A stretch of DNA of 64,000 nucleotides. Origin: Neisseria dentiae. Its GTDB lineage: Bacteria; Pseudomonadota; Gammaproteobacteria; Burkholderiales; Neisseriaceae. Below, one piece after another: positions 8,154-17,169 of this stretch. How positions within the stretch are numbered: the stretch's first letter is position 1; every line of letters starts with the position of its first letter. The notes under the pieces were generated by a model that did no database searches, was not told the origin of the DNA, and saw nothing but the letters and a program-made list of their open reading frames with translations. Made by a program: the position numbers and the translations under genes. The stretch covers positions 1,240,001-1,304,000 of the forward strand of contig NZ_CP059570.1 in NCBI RefSeq assembly GCF_014055005.1, given 5' to 3'.

Positions 8154-9233
8154 CGCCTCGCCCACTTTCACGCCGCCTTCCGTGTCTTTCGGCGTGGCCA
8201 GTTGTGCGGTAGCCAGTTGGGCAGCTTTAAATTCGGGCGTCTGCATCATAGCAGCAGCCTCGCCGGCGCTCAAAGTGTTCGCCATATATTGCCAGCGGGC
8301 AGCCAAATCGGGGTTGGCGGAGATAACGAAATCCTCGCGCAATTCGTCAACCAAATCGGGGCGGTTACACACCAGCACGATGTCGCACCCCGCTTCAAAC
8401 GACAAACGGGCGCGGTCTTTGATACCGCCTGCGCCCACTGCGCCTTCCATTGTGAGGTCGTCTGAAAAAATCACGCCGTTAAAGCCGATTTCCCGCCGCA
8501 GGATTTCTTTCAGCCATTTGGCGGAAAAACCTGCGGGCAGGCTGTCAACCTGCGGATACACCACGTGCGCGGGCATCACGGCGGCCATGCCGGCGGCGCT
8601 CATTTTTCTAAACGGCAATATATCGGCGGCTTCCAAGTCTGCCAGCGTGCGGTCGTCTTGCGGCAGCACATGGTGGCTGTCGCCTTCTACGAAGCCGTGG
8701 CCGGGAAAATGTTTGCCGCACGATTTCATGCCGCCGCGGTTCAAGCCTTTTTGCAGCGCCAGCGCCAGTTCGGCCACCACTCCGGCATCACAGTGGAAGC
8801 TGCGGTTGCCGATAACGGCGCACTGTCCCCAGTTCAAATCAAGTACGGGTGTAAACGATAAGTCTATGCCGCACGCGCTCAATTCGGCAGCCAACACCCA
8901 ACCCACCTGCTCCGCGCGCGCTTTGGCCGCTTCGGGGCCTTCGCTGTCCCAAACCGCACCGAGCGCGTCCATCGCGGGCAGGCGGGTAAAGCCGTTGATA
9001 AAACGCTGCACGCGCCCGCCTTCGTGATCGACGGCAATTACCAGCTCGGGCGAACGCAGGGCCTTGATTTCGCCGACCAAGGCTTTGAGCTGTTCGATAT
9101 TTTCAAAATTCCGGCGGAACAGAATCACACCGCCCACAGCCGGGTCGAGCAGGCGTTGCTTTTCTTCTTCGCTAAGGCGGAAAGCGTGCACATCGGCCAT
9201 CACCGGGCCGCGCGGAATAACGGGTTGGGTCAT
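8148..9233 (-). CDS. nagZ: beta-N-acetylhexosaminidase
   Basis: A 361-residue family-3 glycoside hydrolase that removes N-acetylglucosamine from anhydromuropeptides in the cytoplasm during cell-wall recycling. Diagnostic motifs are AVDHEGGRVQRF (67-78), KHFPGHG (174-180), the acid/base loop GDSHH with Asp185 and His187, and the nucleophile in FSDDL with Asp258. The start MTQPVIPRGPVMAD fits other neisserial NagZ proteins. The last codons read GEAF then TAG, where the TTTTAG belongs to a repeat end. The recycling kinase amgK is also in this window at 59 kb. Confidence 0.94.
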   Translation of the reverse strand: MTQPVIPRGPVMADVHAFRLSEEEKQRLLDPAVGGVILFRRNFENIEQLKALVGEIKALRSPELVIAVDHEGGRVQRFINGFTRLPAMDALGAVWDSEGPEAAKARAEQVGWVLAAELSACGIDLSFTPVLDLNWGQCAVIGNRSFHCDAGVVAELALALQKGLNRGGMKSCGKHFPGHGFVEGDSHHVLPQDDRTLADLEAADILPFRKMSAAGMAAVMPAHVVYPQVDSLPAGFSAKWLKEILRREIGFNGVIFSDDLTMEGAVGAGGIKDRARLSFEAGCDIVLVCNRPDLVDELREDFVISANPDLAARWQYMANTLSAGEAAAMMQTPEFKAAQLATAQLATPKDTEGGVKVGEAF

Positions 9234-9413
9234 ACTAATCTCATAAAAGATAAGGTAAATCGGTTCGGGCTGCCGCAGTTTTCAGACGGCCTCAAAGTTT
9301 TGGTAAAGCCGCCGCGGGCAGATGTGGTTTAAGGCCGCAGAAATATGCCTGACGGCCGGAAACGTTTCAGACGGCCTGCTGCATTGAGGCCGTCTGAAAA
9401 CAAATGTGCAGGC

Positions 9414-10907
9414 TTATTGCAGGTTTAACGCCAAAAACAGCGTGCTGCCGTCGCGCTGCACCAGCAGGGGCACGGTTTTGCCGGTGCTCTCCAGCGCGCT
9501 GCGGAATGTGGATTCGTCTTCCACATTGATTTGGCTCACCGCCAGAATTTCGTCACCACGCTTCAGGCCGGCACGCTGGGCGGCACCTTCGGCTTTCACC
9601 ACCACCAGCCGTTTGCCGTTGTTGGCCGAGCGCGTTTGCAGGGTTAAGCCCGTGTTTTCAATGGTAAAGGTTTGGCCTTCCGGCGTGTATGAGGGGTCGG
9701 ACGCCTGCTCCTCGCTCATTTCGGTATCCTGGCCGTTGGCACCGAGCTGCACTTTCACCGTGCTTTCTTTGCCCTTGCGCCACACGCCGAGAGTAACTTC
9801 TTTGCCAGGCGGCATCGCACCCACCATCACGGGCAAATCGCTTGATTGGCGCACTTCTTCACCGTTCACGCTGCGCACGATGTCGCCCACCTGCAAGCCC
9901 GCACGTTGCGCCGGGCTGCCGGGCAGCACACGGGCAATCAGGGCGCCGGAAGCCTTGTCGAGGCCGAACGATTTGGCCAAATCATAGGAAACTTCCTGAA
10001 TAATCACGCCCAATTGGCCGCGCTGCACTTTGCCGGTGGTTTTCAGCTGCTCGGCCACGTTCATGGCCACATCAATCGGAATAGCGAACGAAATGCCCAT
10101 AAAACCGCCGCTGCGGCTGTAAATCTGCGAGTTGATGCCCACCACCTGCCCACGCAGGTTAAACAGCGGGCCGCCCGAATTGCCGGGGTTGATGGCCACA
10201 TCGGTTTGGATAAACGGCGTGTAGTTTTCGTTGGGCAGGCTGCGGCCTTTGGCCGACACAATGCCTGCGGTAACGCTGTTGTCGAAGCCGAACGGCGCAC
10301 CGATGGCGGCCACCCATTCGCCCGGTTTCAAATCTTTGGCGTTGCCCACTTTAATCACCGGCAAATCGGCGGCATCGATTTTCAAGAGCGCCACATCAGA
10401 CTGCTGGTCGGAACCGATTAATTTGGCCGAATATTCGCGTTTGTCGTTCAACACCACTTTGATATTGGCCATGCCGCCCACCACATGGGTATTGGTGAGG
10501 ATATAGCCGTCGGGGCTGATGATGAAGCCTGAACCGAAATTCAGCTCGCCCTCGTCGTCTTGCTCCGGCATTTCGGGCATATTGGGCACGAGGCGTTTGA
10601 AAAACTCGTAAAACGGATCATTGTCGGGAAACTGGTTCAAATCCATACCGTTATCGCTGTTTTGCCTGCTCGCCGGCGCTTTGGTGGCTTGGATATTGAC
10701 AACTGTCTGCCCTTCCTGCTCCACCAGCTTGGTAAAGTCGGGCAACAGCATCTGCACCTTGCCGTCATCGGTTTTGGTTTCTACTTTCTGCACCAAATCG
10801 TCTTGCGGCTTTCCGTCTCTACCGAAAAAGCTGTCGATTTTGTCGCAGCCGCTCAAAGCCAAGGCCGAAGCCGTCAGCAAGGCGATGTATTTTGGCGTTG
10901 TGTTCAC
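9414..10907 (-). CDS. HtrA/Do-family serine protease, lipoprotein form
   Basis: A 497-residue periplasmic protease with chaperone-type architecture. The catalytic triad is His141 (NTHVVGG), Asp171 (SDVALLKI) and Ser244 (NPGNSGGPL). Two PDZ domains follow, at roughly 300-390 and 420-495. The N-terminus is a lipoprotein signal with lipobox ALSGC (Cys21), so the enzyme should be membrane-anchored, unlike the soluble DegP of enterics. The start is GTG at 10907, seven bases after AGAGGA; an ATG 24 codons upstream lacks both RBS and signal-like sequence. Closest named relatives are MucD/DegQ-type proteins, which degrade misfolded envelope proteins. Confidence 0.9.
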   Translation of the reverse strand: MNTTPKYIALLTASALALSGCDKIDSFFGRDGKPQDDLVQKVETKTDDGKVQMLLPDFTKLVEQEGQTVVNIQATKAPASRQNSDNGMDLNQFPDNDPFYEFFKRLVPNMPEMPEQDDEGELNFGSGFIISPDGYILTNTHVVGGMANIKVVLNDKREYSAKLIGSDQQSDVALLKIDAADLPVIKVGNAKDLKPGEWVAAIGAPFGFDNSVTAGIVSAKGRSLPNENYTPFIQTDVAINPGNSGGPLFNLRGQVVGINSQIYSRSGGFMGISFAIPIDVAMNVAEQLKTTGKVQRGQLGVIIQEVSYDLAKSFGLDKASGALIARVLPGSPAQRAGLQVGDIVRSVNGEEVRQSSDLPVMVGAMPPGKEVTLGVWRKGKESTVKVQLGANGQDTEMSEEQASDPSYTPEGQTFTIENTGLTLQTRSANNGKRLVVVKAEGAAQRAGLKRGDEILAVSQINVEDESTFRSALESTGKTVPLLVQRDGSTLFLALNLQ

Positions 10908-11138
10908 GGCGTTTCCTCTTAAAACTGTTCCGTTGGGTTTGGATAGGCGGATTGTAAACGAAAACGGCCGCTTCTGCACGGCGGTTGCGATGCAGCCCCC
11001 TTTATTTTACCTGCCCGAAACAGCCTTATCGGAAGGCCGTCTGAAAACAACGGCAGCTGCGTTTGTTGTGCAGAACCCGTTTTTTCAGACGGCCTGTTAC
11101 ATTATATTAATTGCGGCCTACGGCCACGTGGCAGCGGC
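10908..11138. other. intergenic region with DUS inverted pair
   Basis: About 230 bases between the protease gene and mmsA. It holds oppositely oriented DUS near 11035 and 11085, too far apart (about 35 bases) for a tight hairpin, and no gene I can support. Confidence 0.4.
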
Positions 11139-12638
11139 TCAGCCTAAAGTGGGCATGGAGAACACCGCGCCTTCGCGTACTTCGGAAGTCGGCCAGCGTT
11201 GGGTAACGGTTTTGCGGCGGGTGTAAAAACGGGTGCCGTCGGGGCCGTATGTGCCCAAATCGCCGAACATCGATTGCTTCCAGCCGCCGAAACTGTGGTA
11301 AGCCACCGGCACGGGCAGCGGGATGTTGACGCCGACCATGCCCACCAGGATATTGTCGGCGAAATAGCGGGCGGCTTCGCCGTCGCGGGTATAGATGCAG
11401 GTGCCGTTGCCGTAGATGTGGTTGTTGATCAGATCCATCGCCTCTTGCATGGTCTTCACGCGCACTACCTGCAACACCGGGCCGAAGATTTCTTCCTGAT
11501 AGCTCACCATATCGGGGGTAACGTGATCGATCAACGTGCCGCCGAGGTAGAAGCCGTTTTCATAGCCGGGTACGCTGGGGTTGCGGCCGTCCACCACGAT
11601 GGTGGCGCCCTGCTCTTCGGCGCTGGCAATGTAACCTTCCACTTTGGCTTTGTGCGCGGCGGTAATCAGCGGGCCGAAATGGTTGGATTTGTCGGAAAAC
11701 GGGCCGACTTTCATGGTTTTCATGCCTTCTTTGATACCGGCCACCATGCGTTCGGCGATTTCGTCACCCACGGCCACCGCTACCGACAAGGCCATGCAGC
11801 GCTCGCCGGAAGAACCGAATGCTGCGCCCAACAGGGAATTGACCACATTGTCCAAATCGGCATCCGGCAACACGATGGCATGGTTTTTCGCGCCGCCGAG
11901 CGCTTGGCAGCGCTTGCCGTTGGCGGTGGCGGTGGCGTAGATGTATTTGGCGATCGGGGTGGAACCGACAAAGCTGACGGCCTGTACGCGGTTGTCGGTC
12001 AGCAGGGTATCCACCGCTTCTTTGCCGCCGTTCACCACGTTCAACACGCCGTCGGGCAAACCGGCTTCCTGCATCAGTTGCGCCAAAAACAGGCATACGC
12101 TCGGATCGCGCTCGGACGGCTTCAACACGAAAGTATTGCCGCAGACGATGGCCAGCGGAAACATCCACAGCGGCACCATCGCCGGGAAGTTGAACGGGGT
12201 GATGCCGGCCACCACGCCCAAGGGTTGGAAGTCGCTCCAAGAATCGATGTCGGGGCCGACATTTTTACTGTATTCGCCTTTGAGCATTTCGGGTGCGCCG
12301 CAGGCGAATTCCACATTTTCGATGCCGCGCTGTAATTCGCCGGCGGCATCGTGTACGATTTTGCCGTGTTCCGAACCGATTAATTCGCAGATTTTGTCGC
12401 GGTTCTGCTCCAGCAGCTCTTTATAGCGGAACATGATGCGCGCGCGTTTCATCACCGGTGTTTTGCGCCACTCGGGAAACGCGGCCTGCGCGGCGGCAAC
12501 GGCTTCTTCTACCGTGGCTTTGCCCGCCAACGCCACTTGCTTGCTGACTTCGCCGGTGGAAGGATTGTAAACATCTTGCGTGTGGGCGGTATCGTTGATG
12601 ATTTTGCCGTTGATAAAGTGGCCGACAATGTGTGTCAT
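11139..12638 (-). CDS. mmsA: CoA-acylating methylmalonate-semialdehyde dehydrogenase
   Basis: A 499-residue NAD-dependent aldehyde dehydrogenase that converts methylmalonate or malonate semialdehyde plus CoA to propionyl-CoA or acetyl-CoA with loss of CO2. Catalytic Cys281 is in GSSGERCMALSV. TPFNFPAMVPLWMFP (147-161) and VNGGKEAVDTLL are typical of the MmsA group, as is the lack of the usual ALDH general-base Glu in ALGGAKNHAIV. AAGGAGAAAT precedes the ATG. It is last in a line with an iron alcohol dehydrogenase and a GntP-type permease, and 3-hydroxyisobutyrate dehydrogenase, which makes its substrate, is 4.5 kb away. Confidence 0.93.
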   Translation of the reverse strand: MTHIVGHFINGKIINDTAHTQDVYNPSTGEVSKQVALAGKATVEEAVAAAQAAFPEWRKTPVMKRARIMFRYKELLEQNRDKICELIGSEHGKIVHDAAGELQRGIENVEFACGAPEMLKGEYSKNVGPDIDSWSDFQPLGVVAGITPFNFPAMVPLWMFPLAIVCGNTFVLKPSERDPSVCLFLAQLMQEAGLPDGVLNVVNGGKEAVDTLLTDNRVQAVSFVGSTPIAKYIYATATANGKRCQALGGAKNHAIVLPDADLDNVVNSLLGAAFGSSGERCMALSVAVAVGDEIAERMVAGIKEGMKTMKVGPFSDKSNHFGPLITAAHKAKVEGYIASAEEQGATIVVDGRNPSVPGYENGFYLGGTLIDHVTPDMVSYQEEIFGPVLQVVRVKTMQEAMDLINNHIYGNGTCIYTRDGEAARYFADNILVGMVGVNIPLPVPVAYHSFGGWKQSMFGDLGTYGPDGTRFYTRRKTVTQRWPTSEVREGAVFSMPTLG

Positions 12639-12782
12639 GATATTTCTCCTTTAAAAATCAAAATATATAAATCGAAATGCTTGTTCTTTTCAGACGGCCT
12701 GATATTGATGAAGGCCGTCTGAACAAACGAAATGCCTGTCTGAACCGGAAACCTACTTTCGGCAGCTTGCATTAAACTGTAG

Positions 12783-13943
12783 CTACCAAAGCTCGCGGTA
12801 AATGGCAACGATTTCTTCTTTAGCGGGAATGCGCGGATTGTTGCCGGGCGAACCTGAAGCCAGTGCCTGCTCGGCCATGGTTTCCACCACCGCATCGAAA
12901 TCGGCTTTCTGCACGCCGAATTCGGCCAAAGTCGGCACTTTCAATTCGCGGTTCAAGGCAACCAATTCATCGAGCAGCTTGCCGTTGGCGGTATCGGTGT
13001 CGTCGCCGGCAGCGGCCACGCCGATGGCTCGGGCGCAGTCGGCGTAACGCTCGGCCGCCGCCGGAATGGAATAAGCGGTTACGGCGGGCAGCAGCATCGC
13101 GTTCGACAAGCCGTGCGGCACATGGAAAAACGCGCCGATCGGGCGGCTCATGCCGTGCACCAACGCCACGGATGCGTTATTAAACGCAATGCCTGCCAGC
13201 GTCGAACCCAACATCATGGCCTCGCGTGCGGCACGGTTGCCACCGTCGTGATACACCGTGCGCAGATTGGGGCCGATCAGGCTCATGGCCGCCAAGGCCT
13301 GGCTGTCGCTGTATAAACCCGCTTTGCGGCTGACATACGCCTCGATGGCATGGGTGAGCGCATCGATACCGGTGTCGGCGGTGGTACGCGGCGGCACGCT
13401 GAGGCTTAAGGTGTAATCGATAATGGCTGCCGTGGGCATAAAAGCGGTGCCGACGCACAATAATTTTTCGCTGTTGGCTTCGTCGGTGATCACCGTCACT
13501 TTGGTGCATTCCGAGCCGGTACCCGCCGTGGTGGGTATGGCAATCAGCGGCAAGCCTTTTTCGCTGACCAAACGCGGAAAGCAATAATCGCGTATCGTGC
13601 CGCCGAATTTGCCCATCACGGCAATCGCTTTGGCACTGTCTATCGGGCTGCCGCCGCCCAATGCAATCACCACGTCGTAACTGCCGTTTTGCACCATCAC
13701 CACGCCGCCCATAATCGACGATGCCGTCGGCTCGGGAACAGTATCGTCATACACGTCTGCCTCAATACCCGCCTCACGCAGTACAGAGAGCACTTGCTCC
13801 GCATAACCCAACTGCACCATCATTTTGTCGGTAACCAGCAGCGGTTTGCTGCCGCCCACCGCACGCACAAATTCCGGCAGTTTCTCGCAAGCCCCACTGC
13901 CGATCTGCATCATGCGGGGCAAAACAATGGATTGAATGCTCAT
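12783..13943 (-). CDS. iron-containing (type III) alcohol dehydrogenase
   Basis: A 386-residue group III alcohol dehydrogenase. NAD-binding GGGSPID at 96-102, PTTAGTGSE at 138-145, and predicted iron ligands Asp194, His198, His263 and His277 (GIDALTHAIEAY; LVHGMSRP; HVPHGLSNAM). The substrate is probably a short hydroxy-acid or diol: the neighbouring mmsA consumes a semialdehyde, so oxidation of 3-hydroxypropionate or a related compound to a semialdehyde is one possibility, inferred only from context. AAGGAGAAAC lies before the ATG. It sits 37 bases from the permease gene, and a DUS separates them. Confident as to family, not substrate. Confidence 0.88.
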   Translation of the reverse strand: MSIQSIVLPRMMQIGSGACEKLPEFVRAVGGSKPLLVTDKMMVQLGYAEQVLSVLREAGIEADVYDDTVPEPTASSIMGGVVMVQNGSYDVVIALGGGSPIDSAKAIAVMGKFGGTIRDYCFPRLVSEKGLPLIAIPTTAGTGSECTKVTVITDEANSEKLLCVGTAFMPTAAIIDYTLSLSVPPRTTADTGIDALTHAIEAYVSRKAGLYSDSQALAAMSLIGPNLRTVYHDGGNRAAREAMMLGSTLAGIAFNNASVALVHGMSRPIGAFFHVPHGLSNAMLLPAVTAYSIPAAAERYADCARAIGVAAAGDDTDTANGKLLDELVALNRELKVPTLAEFGVQKADFDAVVETMAEQALASGSPGNNPRIPAKEEIVAIYRELW

Positions 13944-13980
13944 TTGTTTCTCCTTCTTAATTTAGGCCGTCTGAAAGCCT

Positions 13981-15372
13981 TCAAAACGAGCCGAACATCG
14001 TACCGAACGTAATCACCGCCACTAAAGCCAATAGCGGTACCACCACGGCAACAATGAAGATATCCAGATAAGATTCTTTATGGGTTAAACCGCAGATCGC
14101 CAACATGGTAATCACCGCGCCGTTATGGGGCAGCGCATCCAATCCGCCGGAAGCAATCGATGCCACACGGTGCATCAACTCGGGCGAAATACCGAATTGC
14201 TGCGCCATCTGCATATAGGTTTCGCCCATCACGTTCAACACGATACTCATGCCGCCCGAGGCCGAACCGGTAATCCCCGCCATCACGTTAATCACAATCG
14301 CTTCGGAAACCAGCGGATTGTTCGGCGACAAACCGACCATAAAATCGCGCAAAATCACAAAACCGGCCAAAGTGGCAATGACCGAACCGTAACCCACTTC
14401 GGATGCGGTGTTGAAAATCGGCAGGAGCGAACCCATCGCACCGTCGTTCACCGATTTTTTCAGGTTGCGCCAATATTTCATGTTGGCAAACACCAACATC
14501 AAACAACCTGCCAGCAAGGCCACGATAATCGCCCACAAACCCGATACCGCGCTCAGCGACGTACCACCAAACTTCTTATCGGCCAGATAAGCCGTATCCA
14601 TAACGGGGAATAAAAATTTGCTCAACACATAATTCAACACGATAACCACTACAATCGGTGCCAAAGCCTGAAGCAGAGTCGGCAAATGTTTGAAATCCTG
14701 CTCTTTGATATTGGCATCATGATGCTCGCCGTAACCCTCACCCGCCGATAACGCGGTTTTCAGACGGCGCTGCATCCACCATACCCCGCCGGCAAACATA
14801 ATCACACCGGCAATCAAGCCCAAGCCCGGTGCGGCAAAAGCATCGGTTTCAAAATAAGGCATCGGAATCGCATTCTGAATCGAAGGCGTGCCCGGCATCG
14901 CCGTCATAGTGAACGTGAGCGCCCCCACGGCAATCGCCCCGGGAATCAATCGCTTCGGAATATTGATTTCGCGAAACAGCGCAGCCGCAATCGGATACAC
15001 GGCAAAGGTCACCACAAACACCGACACACCGCCGTAAGTGAGCACCGCCGAAGCCACGATAATCGAAAGCAAAGCCTTCTGCTTGCCAAACTTCTCAACC
15101 AGCGCATAAGCAATGCTGTGCGCCGCACCCGAATCTTCCATCAGCTTGCCGAATACTGCGCCCAACAAAAAAATAGGGAAAAACTTAATCGCAAATCCGC
15201 CCATGCCCTGCATGAAAACCTGCGTGTAAGTGCCTAAAAGTTCATTACTCGGCGCACTGAACAATACCGCCAACATGGCAAGGATAGGCGCCAGAATCAA
15301 CACGCTGACACCGCGGTAGGCCAGATACATCAGCAAAAGCAGCGATAATATGATGCCTGTCAAACTCAACAT
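13981..15372 (-). CDS. GntP-family permease, probably for a hydroxyacid
   Basis: A 463-residue inner-membrane protein with about 12 hydrophobic segments. GntP-family marks include FFPIFLLGAVFGKLMEDSGAA (about 64-84), TMTAMPGTPSIQNAIP and the C-terminal GGLDALPHNGAVITMLAICG. GntP relatives next to 3-hydroxybutyrate dehydrogenase in other bacteria are proposed beta-hydroxybutyrate carriers, which fits here. ATG at 15372 follows AGAGGAGATG; the frame extends 15 codons upstream without a better start. It is first in the minus-strand line permease - alcohol dehydrogenase - mmsA, and divergent from the IclR regulator with a palindromic operator candidate between. Confidence 0.87.
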   Translation of the reverse strand: MLSLTGIILSLLLLMYLAYRGVSVLILAPILAMLAVLFSAPSNELLGTYTQVFMQGMGGFAIKFFPIFLLGAVFGKLMEDSGAAHSIAYALVEKFGKQKALLSIIVASAVLTYGGVSVFVVTFAVYPIAAALFREINIPKRLIPGAIAVGALTFTMTAMPGTPSIQNAIPMPYFETDAFAAPGLGLIAGVIMFAGGVWWMQRRLKTALSAGEGYGEHHDANIKEQDFKHLPTLLQALAPIVVVIVLNYVLSKFLFPVMDTAYLADKKFGGTSLSAVSGLWAIIVALLAGCLMLVFANMKYWRNLKKSVNDGAMGSLLPIFNTASEVGYGSVIATLAGFVILRDFMVGLSPNNPLVSEAIVINVMAGITGSASGGMSIVLNVMGETYMQMAQQFGISPELMHRVASIASGGLDALPHNGAVITMLAICGLTHKESYLDIFIVAVVVPLLALVAVITFGTMFGSF

Positions 15373-15410
15373 ATCACATCTCCTCTGTATATTAATATTA
15401 TTTGTATTTT

Positions 15411-15425
15411 GATACAAATTGTATC
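15411..15425. promoter_or_regulatory. candidate IclR operator, copy 1
   Basis: GATACAAATTGTATC is a perfect 7-bp inverted repeat around one base, with a further TTGTAT half-site just to its left. It lies 39 bases upstream of the permease ATG and 155 upstream of the IclR ATG. A nearly identical site lies between mmsB and bdhA. Binding by the adjacent IclR protein is inferred. Confidence 0.65.
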
Positions 15426-15579
15426 GTTTTATAAATTAATTCAACAAAACGGAAAAATGAAATGGAATTTTCTGATGGCTTCAATCAAATTATTTGTTAT
15501 ATAATTGATTTATAAGGCTAAAAATATACAATTTAAGCATATTGTTTTTACTTATATCATTGATTGGAATACTGAAAAT

Positions 15580-16371
15580 ATGTCTGAAAGCAACCGTGAC
15601 CGCGGTTCGTCCATCACCCGCGTATTAGAAATTATCGAAGCGGTGGCCTCTGCCGGCAGACCGCCGGTGCCGCAGGATTTAATCCGTGATTTGCATATCC
15701 CCAAACCCAGCCTGCACCGCCTGTTACAGCTTTTGGAAAGCGAGCAATTCATCCAACAAGATATTCAAGGCGGTATCGTTCCCGGTATCCGTGCGCTGCG
15801 TTTAAGCGTAAACATTTGGCAAAACAAACACTATAAATTGAGCCGCGAAGCGGTATTGTCTTCGTTGTCGGCCAAAATAGGCGAAACCTGCGGTATTACC
15901 GTGCCAAACGGCAGCATGATGTCCTACACCGACCGCGTGCAAACCAACTGGCCTTTACAGGTTTATCTGCCCAGCGGTACCCAAGTCCCGCTCTACTGCA
16001 CCGCAGGCGGCAAGCTCTATCTCAGCACGCTGCCCACAAGCAAACGCCGCCAGCTATTAACCCATATTCCACTGACGCGCATGACAAAAAACACCTTATC
16101 AGGCGCATCCGAACTGGAGCAGGACGTCAAAGTAACCGAACAGCGCGGCTACGGCACGGATAACGAAGAATTCATCGCCGGCATGGTGGGTTTCGCCGTG
16201 CCTATTTACGATGAAGGCGGCCAGTTTGTCGGCGGACTCTATACGCACGCACCCACTATCCGCAAAAGCCTGCCCGATTTGCTTGCCTTCCTGCCTGATA
16301 TGCAGCAGGCGGCCAAAGAAATCAGCGCCCTACTGTCTGAAACACATAACAGCCTGAAAAAATCAATCTGA
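15580..16371 (+). CDS. IclR-family transcriptional regulator
   Basis: A 263-residue regulator. Residues about 10-75 form the winged helix-turn-helix (SSITRVLEIIEAVA then PQDLIRDLHIPKPSLHRLLQLLE). The rest is the IclR effector domain, with SRDEV-like start LSREAVLSSLSAKIGETCGI, CTAGGKLYLS near 147 and NEEFIAGMVGFAVPI near 203. ATG at 15580 gives the normal family length; an upstream in-frame ATG would add 25 AT-rich codons. It is divergent from the permease operon and probably senses the hydroxyacid substrate or product. Two matching palindromes in the cluster are the likely binding sites. Confidence 0.92.
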   Translation: MSESNRDRGSSITRVLEIIEAVASAGRPPVPQDLIRDLHIPKPSLHRLLQLLESEQFIQQDIQGGIVPGIRALRLSVNIWQNKHYKLSREAVLSSLSAKIGETCGITVPNGSMMSYTDRVQTNWPLQVYLPSGTQVPLYCTAGGKLYLSTLPTSKRRQLLTHIPLTRMTKNTLSGASELEQDVKVTEQRGYGTDNEEFIAGMVGFAVPIYDEGGQFVGGLYTHAPTIRKSLPDLLAFLPDMQQAAKEISALLSETHNSLKKSI

Positions 16372-16401
16372 ATCAAAGCCCGATGCCTTTTTACAAATTG
16401 T

Positions 16402-16569
16402 CTAGGGTCTGCCGACAATTAACCGGCGAAGCGGTTTTTTAAGGCAAAAACCGCGTATGCAAGGCAAAAAGCACAGCAAGGTTGAACGCCTTGCGAGCAT
16501 TTTTAACGCCGCAGACGGTTTTTTTTGGCCAAAAACACCGCCGTTGCGTTAATTGTCGACAGACCCTAG
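16402..16569. mobile_element. 168-bp miniature inverted-repeat element (family C)
   Basis: The ends are 22-bp terminal inverted repeats with one mismatch: the left starts CTAGGGTCTGCCGACAATTA and the right ends ATTGTCGACAGACCCTAG. There is no coding capacity. Internal segments resemble parts of 23931-24120, so this is the best-preserved member of a family. The right end runs straight into a DUS. No clear target duplication was found. Confidence 0.75.
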
Positions 16570-16952
16570 GCCGTCTGAAATACCCAACCACCGTCATACC
16601 CACGCAGGCAGGGATGCATGGATTGTTGCTCCTGAAACTGTTACATCAAATGTTTCAAAACCGAAAAACATGGTAAATCCCCGGTGATATTATTGGTTCA
16701 AACAAAATTCCACATCGGCAAAAAACTCTACTATTGAATCAGCGCCTTAGCAAGTTAGGTGCGATATAAAATGCCTGTCTGAAAATATATAAACCAATAT
16801 TTTCAGACAGGCATTTTCTTGTTTTTGCCATTTCCTTACAGCAATGGCTTTTTCCTCCGCCCCCATAACACCCGTTTGCTGGTTTCGCCGGCATCCGGGC
16901 GCTTCCATCCATACGCGCGGGATAATTCACCGGCGCACAGTTGCTGGAATGG

Positions 16953-16989
16953 ATGAACGCCGTAGCGAAAGTTAAGCTAATCCGCGATA
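16953..16989. repeat. half Correia-like remnant
   Basis: The segment ACGCCGTAGCGAAAGTTAAG followed by CTAATCCGCGATA closely matches the right end of the complete element at 58248-58355. The other half is absent. Confidence 0.6.
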
Positions 16990-17022
16990 TGAGGCCGTCT
17001 GAAAATAAAGTTTTCGCCATAT

Positions 17023-17165
17023 GAGACCTTTGCAAAACCCCCAGATGAGGATGCAGTTCAAGGCGTAGCAGCGCAACGAGCGCAGACATATCAGATAGAT
17101 AGGCAAGCGAGCGAGCAGCGCACAACGCAGAAATGCGCCGCAGATGGGGGTTTTGCAAAGGTCTC
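17023..17165. mobile_element. 143-bp miniature element with GAGACCTTTGCAAAA ends (family A)
   Basis: Terminal inverted repeats read GAGACCTTTGCAAAACCCCC and its complement. The interior is non-coding and is shared with 38793-38940. The ends resemble, as I recall, those of neisserial IS5-family elements, suggesting a deletion derivative mobilised in trans. It ends four bases from the mmsB stop codon. Confidence 0.75.
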
Positions 17166-17169
17166 CATA

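Larger units (their letters stand above)
16372..17022. other. 650-bp repeat-rich intergenic region
   Basis: No gene is supported here. It contains a 168-bp miniature element (16402-16569), a DUS at about 16568, a pair of AATATTTTCAGACAGGC-type arms near 16775-16816, and a half Correia-like remnant around 16953-16989. Confidence 0.6.

Noticed and set aside
11035..11095. Terminator from DUS pair before mmsA
   Set aside because: The two DUS copies are about 35 bases apart and the flanks are not T-rich, so a terminator is not supported.
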